28,431 nucleotides of DNA from Acholeplasmataceae bacterium (GCA_012839485.1 DUNF01000029.1:1-28431), one strand, 5' to 3'. Positions 15,671 to 23,937 are shown, counted from the stretch's first letter. Program-made: numbers and translations. Notes: generated by a model from the letters alone, not told the origin.

Positions 15671-16248
15671 CAGAAGTTTATGTTTTAGATATTACTAATT
15701 TAGGGTTGGAAAAATATTTAAAGAAGTTACCAAGGAACTTTCTTGATCAAGTAAATAAATATAAAGAAGATAATCAAAGAAGGAGAAGTTTTTTTAGCTG
15801 GTATTTACTTTATTTGAAACTAGTAGAAAGAAAGATTAATGTTTCTAATTTAAAAGTTGAGTTCAATGAAAACGGCAAACCTTTAATTGAAGGAATAAAT
15901 TTTAATATTTCTCATTCTCATAATTTAGTAGCTGTAGCTATTTCTAGTCATGAAGTAGGGATAGATTTGGAGCTTGTGGAAGAGAAGGATAATGAGAAAA
16001 TTGCTAAGAAAATAATGAATGAAGAAGAGTATCAAAAATATCTAAAAAACAAAGAATACTTTTATAAAGTTTGGACTAAAAAAGAAGCATACTTAAAAAG
16101 AAAAGGACTAGCTTTAGATTTTGCTTTAAATAAAGATCAAAAAATAGAAGATGTAGTTAGTTACTATATTCAAGATGAAGATGATCATTATTATTATTTA
16201 TCTGTTTCTCCTAGTAGTTCTAAGGTAGAATTTGTAAGTTTAGATTAG
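15667..16248 (+). CDS. Sfp-type 4'-phosphopantetheinyl transferase
   Basis: This enzyme moves the phosphopantetheine arm from coenzyme A to the serine of carrier proteins, converting apo to holo forms. The 193-residue protein has the Sfp/Gsp-type signatures: FNISHSH (79-85), VGIDLELVE (97-105, with magnesium ligands D100 and E102) and WTKKEAYLK (136-144), spaced as the family requires. Sfp-type enzymes serve secondary-metabolism or dedicated carrier proteins, unlike the small AcpS type. Its presence as the last gene of the operon marks the two carrier domains here (in the first adenylation protein and the free ACP) as a self-contained system. The start ATG overlaps the TGA of the LRAT gene, and a terminator follows directly. 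Confidence 0.92.
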   Translation: MTEVYVLDITNLGLEKYLKKLPRNFLDQVNKYKEDNQRRRSFFSWYLLYLKLVERKINVSNLKVEFNENGKPLIEGINFNISHSHNLVAVAISSHEVGIDLELVEEKDNEKIAKKIMNEEEYQKYLKNKEYFYKVWTKKEAYLKRKGLALDFALNKDQKIEDVVSYYIQDEDDHYYYLSVSPSSSKVEFVSLD

Positions 16249-16249
16249 A

Positions 16250-16274
16250 AAAAAAGGCTAAATTAGCCTTTTTT
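16250..16274 (+). terminator. Terminator closing the acyl-activation operon
   Basis: AAAAAAGGCT (16250-16259) pairs with AGCCTTTTTT (16265-16274), 5-nt loop, ending in a T run. Confidence 0.85.
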
Positions 16275-16397
16275 CTTTGAAAAAGGGCTTAAAATTGGCT
16301 TTCTGAGGGGTTTATTTAGGTTTTATGGGGAAATAGTTGTCTAAAGTTATGTCAAAGGGTAAAAACAAGGCTTTTTTGGAGAAAAAGATGATAAATC

Positions 16398-16426
16398 TTG
16401 AAAAAAGGAGAAGAAATTGATAAAAT
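16398..16426 (+). promoter_or_regulatory. Promoter of the small acetyltransferase-like gene
   Basis: TTGAAA (16398-16403), 17-bp spacer, TAAAAT (16421-16426) with an extended TGA. The preceding 16275-16397 is unusually G-rich on the plus strand for an AT-rich intergenic region but shows no gene or structure I can support. Confidence 0.65.
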
Positions 16427-16448
16427 AGTTATATAAAAGAGGTAGATT

Positions 16449-16856
16449 ATGGGTTTAGTAGTGAAGAAGATTAATGTTGGGGAAGTAGCTAGTATTAAGG
16501 GAATTTATAAAGCTAAGAACTATGAAAAGTACTTATTTAATGATTATAGGTTATATGATACTTATCGTAACTCAGTAACATTTGGGGTATTTGATAAGAA
16601 AAAGATGGTTGGTGTTATTAGACTTGTTGGGGACTTTCAGTATGTTATTTATATTGAAGATATGATTACTTTAGATGAGTATTCAGATAGTGATGCAAAG
16701 AAACTATTAATTGAGGAAGTATTGGAAAGGTATGCGAAAGTTGAGAAGATCTTTTGTAATCTAAAATATCGATCTAAGGAAACTGCTAGTGTTTACCTTG
16801 AGTTAGGTTTTGCACCTGCAGATGAAAATGAATTATTAGTTAAGATCAAAGAATAA
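16449..16856 (+). CDS. GNAT-like acetyltransferase, small
   Basis: This 135-residue protein looks like a GNAT-fold N-acyltransferase. The central strands are VTFGVFDKKKMVGVIRLVGD and YVIYIEDMITLDEY, then a helix (DAKKLLIEEVLERY), a strand (KIFCNLKY) and the typical end ETASVYLELGFAPADENEL, where GNAT proteins have the Y-x-x-x-GF helix-strand turn. The usual Q/R-x-x-G-x-G/A pyrophosphate-binding loop is not clear (DSDAKK in its place), so acetyl-CoA binding is less certain than in standard members. It has its own promoter and terminator. The substrate is unknown. ATG 16449 follows AAAGAGGT. Confidence 0.6.
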   Translation: MGLVVKKINVGEVASIKGIYKAKNYEKYLFNDYRLYDTYRNSVTFGVFDKKKMVGVIRLVGDFQYVIYIEDMITLDEYSDSDAKKLLIEEVLERYAKVEKIFCNLKYRSKETASVYLELGFAPADENELLVKIKE

Positions 16857-16882
16857 AAGGACTATCTTTTATTCTTTTTTTT
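16851..16882 (+). terminator. Terminator overlapping the stop codon of the GNAT-like gene
   Basis: GAATAAAAG (16851-16859) pairs with CTTTTATTC (16866-16874), followed by eight T. The TAA stop lies in the left arm. Confidence 0.75.
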
Positions 16883-16893
16883 ATAATATTTTA

Positions 16894-16902
16894 TGTTATA
16901 AT
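16894..16902 (+). promoter_or_regulatory. Extended -10 promoter for the tcdA-cca group
   Basis: TGT directly before TATAAT (16897-16902), about 20 bp from the ATG at 16923. No good -35 box. A second TATAAT lies at 16882-16887. Confidence 0.5.
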
Positions 16903-16922
16903 ATTAATGGGAGAATAAACTT

Positions 16923-17609
16923 ATGGAAGAATTCAAAAGACTAATTGCTTTAATTGGAATTGATAACTATAACAAACTAGCAAACAAGAAAATTGCTATT
17001 TTTGGTCTTGGAGGAATAGGAAGTAATGTATTATCAAGTTTAGTTAGGACAGGAATTGATAGTTTTGTTTTAGTTGATTATGATATTGTAGAGCCTAGTA
17101 ATTTTAATAGGCAAAAAATTGCTAATTATTCTACGCTTGGTTTAAAGAAAACTGATGCTGCCTATCATTTAATGAAGAAAATCAATAATAATTTAAGTTG
17201 TAAGTTATATGATTTAAGAATAGATAAAGAGACTATTGATAAGGTAGATTTAAAAGATGTTTGTTATATTGTAGATGCGGTTGATGATTTAGAGGCAAAA
17301 CTAGCAATTCTTATGACAGCTAAGGAATTAAATATTCCGATAATCTCCTCAATGGGAGTTGCTAATAAAGTAAATATCAAAGATTTGAAAATATCAGATG
17401 TTTCTAAAACAGATACTTGTCCACTGGCCAGAAAATATAGGAAAATGGTTAGAGATTTAAAGATAAAAGATGTTCCAGTTTTATATTCTAAAGAAGAACT
17501 TGTTAATAAAGAGATGGGTACAATTGACTATTTAGTAACAGTAGCTGCTTTGTTGATTGTTGAATATGTAATTAAAGATTTATTAGGTGATAGCAATGAA
17601 ACTACCTAA
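16923..17609 (+). CDS. tcdA: tRNA threonylcarbamoyladenosine dehydratase (ThiF/E1-like)
   Basis: TcdA uses ATP to cyclise the t6A modification at position 37 of ANN-decoding tRNAs into ct6A. The 228-residue protein has the E1-like nucleotide-binding loop FGLGGIGSN (27-35), the VDYDIVEPSNFNRQ segment (51-64, with the conserved Asn-Arg-Gln), the VDAVDDLEAKLAI stretch (117-129), SSMGVANK (142-149), and the TcdA-specific CPLAR (166-170) followed by the VLYSKEE segment. These separate it from ThiF and MoeB, which carry zinc-binding cysteine pairs not seen here. It overlaps the next gene, a tRNA CCA-adding enzyme, by 14 nt, which makes a small tRNA-maturation group. Confidence 0.9.
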   Translation: MEEFKRLIALIGIDNYNKLANKKIAIFGLGGIGSNVLSSLVRTGIDSFVLVDYDIVEPSNFNRQKIANYSTLGLKKTDAAYHLMKKINNNLSCKLYDLRIDKETIDKVDLKDVCYIVDAVDDLEAKLAILMTAKELNIPIISSMGVANKVNIKDLKISDVSKTDTCPLARKYRKMVRDLKIKDVPVLYSKEELVNKEMGTIDYLVTVAALLIVEYVIKDLLGDSNETT

Positions 17610-18936
17610 AGAAGTTAAGTTTATTCTTGAAACTTTAGAAGAAAGAGGCTATGAAGCATTTGTAGTTGGGGGAGCTGTTAGAGATAGTTTGTTGGGAATA
17701 AAACCTTTAGATTATGATCTAACAACTGATGCTCTGCCTGATGAAATAGTAGCTATTTTTAAAAGAAAAGTTGATCATATTTATAAAATAGGCAAAGATT
17801 TTGGAACAATCAGCTTAGTAATTAAAGGTAAAATTATTGAAGTCACTACATACCGTATTGAAAGTGAATATTTAGACTATAGGAGACCAGAAAAGGTTGA
17901 GTTTTCTAAAAAGTTGGTTGATGATTTAAAAAGAAGAGACTTTACGATTAATGCTTTATGTTTTAATAAGGATTATATTGATTTAGTAGGTGGCTTAAAA
18001 GATTTAAAGGAAAAGCAAATTAGGGCTATTGGGGATCCAAATTTAAGATTTACTGAAGATGCTTTAAGAATCTTAAGAGCAATTAGGTTTGCGAGTAAGC
18101 TAGGGTTTGAAATTGAAGAAGAAACTAAAAAAGCCTTATTTGAAAATAAAGCTTTACTAAACAAAATTGCAATTGAAAGAGTTCAAGAAGAGTTTAATAA
18201 GATTTTAGTAAGTAAAAATGCTAGTAAATATTTAGAAGAATATTTTGAGATTTTTACTATTTTTATTCCTGAAATTGAAGTTTTTAAAAGTTATGATCAA
18301 AGTAATCCACATCATCAAGATGATCTATTAATTCATAGTCTAAAGGTTGTAAATTTAGTTCCTAATGACTTAGTTTTAAGATTAGCAGCCTTATTTCATG
18401 ATTTAGGTAAACCTAAGACAAGAAAGATGGATGATGGTATTGCTAGGTATTTAGGCCATGCAAGGGTGGGTGCAGACTATGCATCTTTAATCTTAAAGAG
18501 AATGAAATATCCTAATCAGGTAATTAAAGATGTTTTAGTATTGATTGAACGTCATATGATTAGGTTAGAAGTAGCTAATCTTAAAAGGTTAATTAGTAAA
18601 ATTGGTTTAGTAAATACTAAAAGATTAATTTATTTATTAAGAGCTGATAAGTTAAGTCTTGGTCGTGATGTAAGTTTTCTAGATCGAAAGTTAGAAGAAG
18701 TAGAAAAGTTAGAAAAAGAAGAAGCTATTATTTCTTTAAAAGAATTAAAGATAGATGGTAATGATTTAATTAAATTGGGGTTTAAAGGTAAGGAAATCGG
18801 GAAGGCATTAGATTTCTTGTTTTCTGCTTATTTAGGAAACAAAGTCGAAAATGACAAGGAAAAATTGATTAAGTATTTAGGTGATGCATATGGACAAAAA
18901 AGAAAGGAAAAAAAGTCAATATCAAAAAAAGGCTGA
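17596..18936 (+). CDS. cca: CCA tRNA nucleotidyltransferase with HD domain
   Basis: This class II enzyme adds or repairs the 3' CCA end of tRNAs without a template. I chose ATG 17596 because AGGTG lies 7 nt upstream; the GTG at 17587 has no proper site. The 446-residue protein shows VVGGAVRDSLLG (23-34), the metal-binding pair D39/D41 in LDYDLTTDA, RRDFTINAL (113-121), and EDALRILRAIRFASKLGFEIEE (within 154-175), all hallmark motifs. An HD phosphohydrolase region follows (LFHDLGKPKTRK, H268-D269; further GHARVGADYA and ERHMIRLE). Firmicute enzymes of this HD-containing type exist, and related domains act as phosphatases or 2',3'-cyclic phosphodiesterases. Its 3' end overlaps the following membrane protein gene by 47 nt. 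In split systems this could be an A-adding enzyme only; no second copy is visible here. Confidence 0.9.
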   Translation: MKLPKEVKFILETLEERGYEAFVVGGAVRDSLLGIKPLDYDLTTDALPDEIVAIFKRKVDHIYKIGKDFGTISLVIKGKIIEVTTYRIESEYLDYRRPEKVEFSKKLVDDLKRRDFTINALCFNKDYIDLVGGLKDLKEKQIRAIGDPNLRFTEDALRILRAIRFASKLGFEIEEETKKALFENKALLNKIAIERVQEEFNKILVSKNASKYLEEYFEIFTIFIPEIEVFKSYDQSNPHHQDDLLIHSLKVVNLVPNDLVLRLAALFHDLGKPKTRKMDDGIARYLGHARVGADYASLILKRMKYPNQVIKDVLVLIERHMIRLEVANLKRLISKIGLVNTKRLIYLLRADKLSLGRDVSFLDRKLEEVEKLEKEEAIISLKELKIDGNDLIKLGFKGKEIGKALDFLFSAYLGNKVENDKEKLIKYLGDAYGQKRKEKKSISKKG

Positions 18937-19624
18937 TAATTTATTAATTATTTTAGGGATTGCTGCTTTAATTATTATCCCTTATATTTCTTTTGAATTT
19001 GCTTATGCTAGTGATATTTATTTACTAACCTTTAGTCAGATTGCTGGGAGGTTTGGTGAGCAAAATAGACTAATAATTTGGGGAATATCACTTCTTACTT
19101 TTTTTGGAATTGTTGTTATGTATGTAAATACTTTACTTAAAAACAGAAGTAAGGTTTTAAATATATTATTAGGTATAATGGTATTTTTATATTTAGTTAC
19201 TGTTTTAGTGCCTTTTATTCCTTCCTTTGAAAGGGGAATTTCTGATATTCATAACTATTGTGCATATTTAGCAGTTATAGTTACTGTTTTATATTTGTTT
19301 ATTTTTATAGGTTCTTTTTATAAATATGATAAAACTTTATTTTGGAAAGCTTTTATAAGTTTATTATTAGTTGTTTTGATTATGGTTCTTTTATATATTA
19401 AATGGGGAACATCTTCAATCTGGCAAGCAGTTTTTTCTACCGCAATTTGTGTTTATTTATACTTTACAATGCTTTTAGTTATAAGATCTCCTTATACTGA
19501 TCCAGAAACAACGATGAGAGAACTTATCGAAAAAAGGAAAAAAAGAGAAAAAGAAAGAGAAGAGTATATTGAAAAAACTGAAAAATATTACCAAGAAAGA
19601 AAAGACAAAAAAGAGAAAAAGTAA
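18890..19624 (+). CDS. Multi-pass membrane protein of unknown function
   Basis: I do not recognise a family. ATG 18890 is taken as start because AGGTG at 18879-18883 is well spaced for it; GTG 18881 and ATG 18884 are less suitable. The 244-residue protein has a Lys-rich N terminus (MDKKERKKSQYQKK), about six hydrophobic segments between residues 15 and 200, and a very charged C-terminal tail (EKRKKREKEREEYIEKTEKYYQERKDKKEKK, split here into two alternating Lys/Glu blocks) that is probably a cytoplasmic helix or coiled coil. By the positive-inside rule both ends should be cytoplasmic. It starts inside the cca gene, so it is co-translated with it. No catalytic motif is visible, and the function cannot be inferred. 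Confidence 0.7.
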   Translation: MDKKERKKSQYQKKADNLLIILGIAALIIIPYISFEFAYASDIYLLTFSQIAGRFGEQNRLIIWGISLLTFFGIVVMYVNTLLKNRSKVLNILLGIMVFLYLVTVLVPFIPSFERGISDIHNYCAYLAVIVTVLYLFIFIGSFYKYDKTLFWKAFISLLLVVLIMVLLYIKWGTSSIWQAVFSTAICVYLYFTMLLVIRSPYTDPETTMRELIEKRKKREKEREEYIEKTEKYYQERKDKKEKK

Positions 19625-19635
19625 ATCATTAGATA

Positions 19636-19664
19636 TTGAAAAAGAATAATAGTTTTGGTATAAT
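19636..19664 (+). promoter_or_regulatory. cvpA promoter
   Basis: TTGAAA (19636-19641), 17-bp spacer, TATAAT (19659-19664) with extended TGG; GTAGGAGG follows before ATG 19688. Confidence 0.75.
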
Positions 19665-19687
19665 TTTAGTAGTAGGAGGCTACATTT

Positions 19688-20401
19688 ATGATTTTTGATG
19701 TTATCATTTTATTTGCATTAATTGTTTCATTAGTTGTTGGTTTAGTGAGTGGTTTTGCTAAGCAAGCACGTGGATTAGTAGCTTTTATTGCAGCAATTTT
19801 CCTTGCAAGATTACTGTTTCCTATAATCGGTTCTTGGTTTACAGATGGAGCATTATACAATAGCTTACTTCCAAGAATTGATGCTTGGCTTTTAAAACAA
19901 GGAGATATATTTAGTCAAACTGTTCCTGCAGGGATAACAGAAGAACAAATATCAGCACTTTTAGCTGACACAAGATTACCTGCATTTGCAGCTAACTTAG
20001 TTTTAAAAAATGTAGATTTTAGTAATATTCCTGCTGATACTACTTTTAGTGCATTATTAGCGCCTAGTTTAGCAAAAGTTGTTGCTAGTTTAATTGGTTA
20101 TGTAATTTTATTTATTGTTTTATTAATACTATTAATAGTAGGTTTATGGATTTTAGGTAAAGTTCTAACTTGGGGTATTTTAGGAGTAATTGATAAAGTT
20201 TTAGGTGCTGTATTTAGTGTTGTTAATACAGTAATTATCGTTTCATTATTTTTATTGGTACTTACAATTTTAGCAAAGTCAATTCCAGTTGTAGATACAT
20301 TTGTAGCTAAGCAACTTGCTACATCTAAACTTGGAATCTTTTCTTGGTTATATCATAATAATATTGTTGGTTGGTTAATTGATAAATTAACTAAGAAATA
20401 G
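19688..20401 (+). CDS. cvpA: CvpA-family membrane protein
   Basis: CvpA proteins are small inner-membrane proteins, first linked to colicin V production and biofilm formation and later to envelope stress and peptidoglycan-related functions; the exact activity is unknown. The 237-residue protein has four hydrophobic segments. The family's N-terminal region is clear: IFDVIILFALIVSLVVGLVSGFAKQARGLVAF with the GF-x-K-x-x-x-G pattern, then AAIFLARLLFPII. A long extracytoplasmic or interfacial insert (about residues 50-125) separates the first pair from the second pair (YVILFIVLLILLIVGLWILG and AVFSVVNTVIIVSLFLLVLTIL). This length is above that of E. coli CvpA (about 160) but normal for Firmicutes. 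It is monocistronic with its own promoter and terminator. Confidence 0.8.
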   Translation: MIFDVIILFALIVSLVVGLVSGFAKQARGLVAFIAAIFLARLLFPIIGSWFTDGALYNSLLPRIDAWLLKQGDIFSQTVPAGITEEQISALLADTRLPAFAANLVLKNVDFSNIPADTTFSALLAPSLAKVVASLIGYVILFIVLLILLIVGLWILGKVLTWGILGVIDKVLGAVFSVVNTVIIVSLFLLVLTILAKSIPVVDTFVAKQLATSKLGIFSWLYHNNIVGWLIDKLTKK

Positions 20402-20428
20402 AAAAAGGCATCAATTGATGCCTTTTTT
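20402..20428. terminator. Bidirectional terminator between cvpA and the YfcC-type gene
   Basis: Perfect palindrome AAAAAGGCATCAA / TTGATGCCTTTTT (20402-20427; effective loop AATT). It overlaps the stop codon of the minus-strand gene. Confidence 0.85.
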
Positions 20429-21881
20429 AATACCCGATATAATGCCCTAGAATTAAGAGTAGGGTCGTTATAACTAAAACTATGACTTGGAGTAACCAAG
20501 TTTTTTTAAGCCACTTTCCATAGCTAAATCCAGCAACACCAAGTGAGATTAGAAGGATTGGATTTGTAATATAAATTAAATCAGTAAAACCATCACCAAA
20601 GATAAATGATAGTAGTGCAATATTTTGTGTTATCCCTACATTTGTAGCAATAGCAGAGATGATTGGAATAATTAAAATGATTTTTGCACTTGCAGAACCG
20701 ATGAAAAATTGAATTACTAAAGTAATAAAGTAAACAAATAGTATTCCAAGAATCGGACTTCCGCCACTTAAAGCAGTTGATAGTTCATGGATGATTGTGT
20801 CCATTACTTTTCCGTTTTCTAAGACTAATCTAATTGAACCAGCTAGAATAATTAAAAGGATTGAAGGTAAGATTCCTAAAACCCCTTTAAAGAAATATTT
20901 AGCACCTTCTTTAAATGGTACTTTTAAAACTAGTAGTGAGATGATTGTCCCAAATAAGAAGATTAAGGCAATTATTGGAATAGAAAGTCCACTTAAAGCA
21001 TCAATAAAAGATCCTAAGATAGATGAAAGAATAATTGCTACAAGCAAAGTAATAAATAGTGTTGCATATACTTTTAAAGTTAAGCCTTGATTTTCATCCT
21101 TTTCAGCTAAATCTAGTTTTAGATTTTCTTTTTTTATTAAGTCTGATTCGTATGTTGGGGATTTTGTTGGGTCTTTTTCAATTTGTTTGATGTGTCTAGT
21201 TACAAATAAACATAACAAGCCATACATAATGATAAAGATTAAAATTCTATACCACATCCCACTTACTAAGCTTATACCCATTGCCTGGCTACCAAGACCA
21301 ACTGAGAATGGGTTAGTAATCGCCGATGAAAATCCAAAGCCTGTTGCAAGTAAACACATAGCAAGACCAGTAAATGTATCCCAGCCCATAGATAAGGCAA
21401 GCATAATTATAATTGGCAGTAGTGTAATTGATTCTTCAAAAATACCAAACAAAGAGCCAAATAACATAAAGAATAAAATAACAGCGTAAACTAATGTAAG
21501 TCTTTTATCTTTAAATTTAGTTACTAACCAAGAAAGAATTGATTTAATTCCTCCAGTTTTATCAATTACATTAAATGATCCACCAAGAATTAACAGAAAT
21601 AGGGAAATTACAATAATTGTAATTCCATGCTTACTACCAAAAATTAAAAATGGTGATAATAGGAATTTACCAAAACTATAATTTTGTCTTGGTTCAATTA
21701 ATTGATATTCTCTTATTCCTCCTACTGTTACATATTCTCCTTGAGGGATTAAAAGTGTTAGAAAGTAAGATGCAAATAATATCGCAACAAGAATAAAAAG
21801 AGCAGTAAAGAAAGATCTTTTATTAATTTGGAGAAACTGTTTTTCAGTCATTTCTTTTACGGGCAATTGTTTTTCATCCAT
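20427..21881 (-). CDS. YfcC-family (DcuC-like) membrane carrier
   Basis: The 484-residue protein has about twelve or more membrane segments and reads as a member of the YfcC / C4-dicarboxylate anaerobic carrier group (IT superfamily). Typical pieces are LIPQGEYVTVGGIREY after the first segment, the GGSFNVIDKTGGIKSILSWL region, LFGSLFGIFEESITLLPIII, and ATGFGFSSAITNPFSVGLGSQ with the hairpin-loop Asn-Pro characteristic of this superfamily; a matching ITNPILLISLG repeat lies near the C terminus. Family members are thought to move dicarboxylates, amino acids or peptides (some related ones are arginine/ornithine exchangers); the substrate here is not clear. It starts with ATG at 21881 behind AGGAGG and overlaps the end of the upstream acyltransferase fusion gene by 8 nt, so the two form an operon. 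Confidence 0.82.
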   Translation of the reverse strand: MDEKQLPVKEMTEKQFLQINKRSFFTALFILVAILFASYFLTLLIPQGEYVTVGGIREYQLIEPRQNYSFGKFLLSPFLIFGSKHGITIIVISLFLLILGGSFNVIDKTGGIKSILSWLVTKFKDKRLTLVYAVILFFMLFGSLFGIFEESITLLPIIIMLALSMGWDTFTGLAMCLLATGFGFSSAITNPFSVGLGSQAMGISLVSGMWYRILIFIIMYGLLCLFVTRHIKQIEKDPTKSPTYESDLIKKENLKLDLAEKDENQGLTLKVYATLFITLLVAIILSSILGSFIDALSGLSIPIIALIFLFGTIISLLVLKVPFKEGAKYFFKGVLGILPSILLIILAGSIRLVLENGKVMDTIIHELSTALSGGSPILGILFVYFITLVIQFFIGSASAKIILIIPIISAIATNVGITQNIALLSFIFGDGFTDLIYITNPILLISLGVAGFSYGKWLKKTWLLQVIVLVITTLLLILGHYIGY

Positions 21882-23811
21882 TGTTTTTTCCTCCTAAGTA
21901 GTCATTATATAAAGCTTCCCAGTAAATGCTATATTTAGCGCATTCTTTTAAGTTTTCTAGTTCGAAAAAGTAAATAGTATTATCACTATAAAACTCAATA
22001 TCAACTCCAGCGCCAAATAAAATTACAGGATATGAATGAAGTTCGAATACTTTTTCAAAAGGTTTACCATCTTTTGTTCCTTGATATTTTAAACCTGAAT
22101 GGTCTAAAACAACTTTTCCTTCGCCAACACTACTAAAACCATTACCTTTAGGATCTGGTAGTTTAAAGACAGTATTAGACTCCATTTTAAAGTTTGGATC
22201 TTTAACTTTTTTACTAGCAAGATCTTTTTGAAGTAAATACCAATCTCTAATGTTTTTAGGAATTAAAGGATTGTCTGAAGTAAATTGATAGTAATTATCT
22301 AGATGAACTTTTACTTTACACTTAGTGCAAGTAATTTCATGATCTTTGGCTTCTAAAGTGAACTCGGATTTACAAACAGGGCAGTGATATAAAATGTTTT
22401 CTAACCCATTTGCAAACTTTTTACCTTTATAGTAAACTTTGTTTTCTTCTTGCCAAGCAAAATCATCATAGTCTAGTTTTTGGATAATTACATCTAATAA
22501 TTCTTGATCTGATAATTGATTTAAATCGAAATTTTCATACATTAACTCATAAGTAACATCGACTCTTCCACGTCTAAAATTATTAGCCCATTTTGGTTTA
22601 GTAAGGTATGCACCCTTAATATTCACAAAAACAATTGGTAAATTTAGTTTCTTTAATAATTTAGGTGTAGCATCAGTTATTGTTTCTAAGCAGCCATAGG
22701 CACTTAATCTACCTTCTGGTGCCATACCAATTGGCCAGCCATTTCTTACAGCTTTTAAAGATTTTTTAATTGCTCCAAGATCAGGAGCATATAAGTGTTT
22801 AGAAATTCCCCCTAAACCATAGAAAAACTTAGCTAACTTTTTATCTGTGTAGTAATATGAAGCAACTAAAGATGCTGGTCTATTTTTAAAGCCAAGTTCG
22901 GCGTAAGAATAAGCTACATCTAAAGGCGATGGGTGATTAAACATTACCACAAACGGTGCTTTTAGTTTTTTGAAATTTAACTTTTTAACTTTAAATTTAT
23001 ACCTTAAGGCAAAGAATATCTTAACTACTGGAATTAAAAGCATATAATATAATACTTTCATTCTTCTAAAGTTGTTACGATAGAACTCATTATCTCTTTT
23101 TGGTCTTAAGATGCGATTGATGATTTTCTTTCTAAAGATAAATAGAATCACAAAGATTACTAAATAAACGATAGCTAGGATTAAAGCTAGTAATAGTTGA
23201 TCTTTAGTAATTGTAAGTCCAAATAGCATTACATAAAGTAAGTTAATGATATTGCCTAAAGTAGATAAAAAGATATATTTTGGATATTTAAATTTAGCTC
23301 CAATTGCTAGACTTGCAACTAAACCTACAGAAATTCCTGGTACAAAATAAAGCAAGAAGATCGATAAAGTTACTTTTTTTGAGTCGTTTAATTGATTTAG
23401 TTTTTGATTTAATTCTTTTTCTTCTTCGGTATAAGTTGCATCTAAAGTTTTATTTAGTTTGTTTATGCCAAGGTATAAAATAGTATTACCTACAATAATT
23501 GCCACAAGGCAAGTTAGAAAACCAACTAAATTACCAAAAACAATAAACGATACTGCTTGGACAAAAGAAACAGGGACTACAAAACTTAACATCGTTACAA
23601 TGAGAAGTAAAGCAGTTACAACTGGTCCTAAGAGCCCTAAATTTTTAAAAGCAGTTTGGATAGGTTCAATTGATTTTAAATCAATTGACTCTAAAATGGG
23701 GTCTTTAAATAAGATTGCAGCCGCAATTAATGAACCAAAAATGATTGGTAAGAAAATAGCTGTAGCTATTATTTTTATTCTGCGAGCTTTTGTTAATTTC
23801 TTTTTAGTCAT
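21874..23811 (-). CDS. VTT (DedA/SNARE-associated) - PlsC acyltransferase - zinc-ribbon fusion
   Basis: The 645-residue protein joins three parts. Residues 10-235 form a polytopic VTT-type domain (family of DedA and TMEM41B/VMP1 lipid scramblases), with FVPGISVGLVASLAIG (156-171) corresponding to the conserved re-entrant Gly/Pro motif. Residues about 255-450 are a PlsC-type acyltransferase with motif I HPSPLD (293-298; H-x4-D) and APEGR (364-368). A zinc ribbon follows: CPVC (477-480) and CTKC (495-498). The C terminus (510-645) is a beta-rich region without a name I can give. VTT proteins are linked to moving lipids between membrane leaflets, so the fusion suggests lipid acylation coupled to lipid movement; this is inference. 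The start is ATG 23811 behind AAGAGG. It shares the operon with the YfcC-type carrier. Confidence 0.85.
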   Translation of the reverse strand: MTKKKLTKARRIKIIATAIFLPIIFGSLIAAAILFKDPILESIDLKSIEPIQTAFKNLGLLGPVVTALLLIVTMLSFVVPVSFVQAVSFIVFGNLVGFLTCLVAIIVGNTILYLGINKLNKTLDATYTEEEKELNQKLNQLNDSKKVTLSIFLLYFVPGISVGLVASLAIGAKFKYPKYIFLSTLGNIINLLYVMLFGLTITKDQLLLALILAIVYLVIFVILFIFRKKIINRILRPKRDNEFYRNNFRRMKVLYYMLLIPVVKIFFALRYKFKVKKLNFKKLKAPFVVMFNHPSPLDVAYSYAELGFKNRPASLVASYYYTDKKLAKFFYGLGGISKHLYAPDLGAIKKSLKAVRNGWPIGMAPEGRLSAYGCLETITDATPKLLKKLNLPIVFVNIKGAYLTKPKWANNFRRGRVDVTYELMYENFDLNQLSDQELLDVIIQKLDYDDFAWQEENKVYYKGKKFANGLENILYHCPVCKSEFTLEAKDHEITCTKCKVKVHLDNYYQFTSDNPLIPKNIRDWYLLQKDLASKKVKDPNFKMESNTVFKLPDPKGNGFSSVGEGKVVLDHSGLKYQGTKDGKPFEKVFELHSYPVILFGAGVDIEFYSDNTIYFFELENLKECAKYSIYWEALYNDYLGGKNNG

Positions 23812-23887
23812 ATTAAACCTCTTAATATGTAATAGTTTATCACTTGAGTCTTAAAATTAACATAAAAAGATTGATAATTTAATTTTC

Positions 23888-23916
23888 TTTACAAATTTCT
23901 TAAAAAATAGTATAAT
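23888..23916 (+). promoter_or_regulatory. Promoter of the YghO-like gene
   Basis: TTTACA (23888-23893), 17-bp spacer, TATAAT (23911-23916). It lies in the 126-bp divergent gap; the minus-strand promoter in this gap is not clear to me. Confidence 0.75.
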
Positions 23917-23937
23917 AGCACTACTTGAGGTGATTTT

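Noticed and set aside
8349..16248. Nonribosomal peptide synthetase cluster
   Set aside because: Adenylation and carrier domains plus Sfp suggest it, but there is no condensation or thioesterase domain, and two PlsC acyltransferases point to lipid acylation.
20791..21489. Two plus-strand open frames inside the YfcC-type gene
   Set aside because: Antisense shadows of the minus-strand carrier; no ribosome binding sites or domains.
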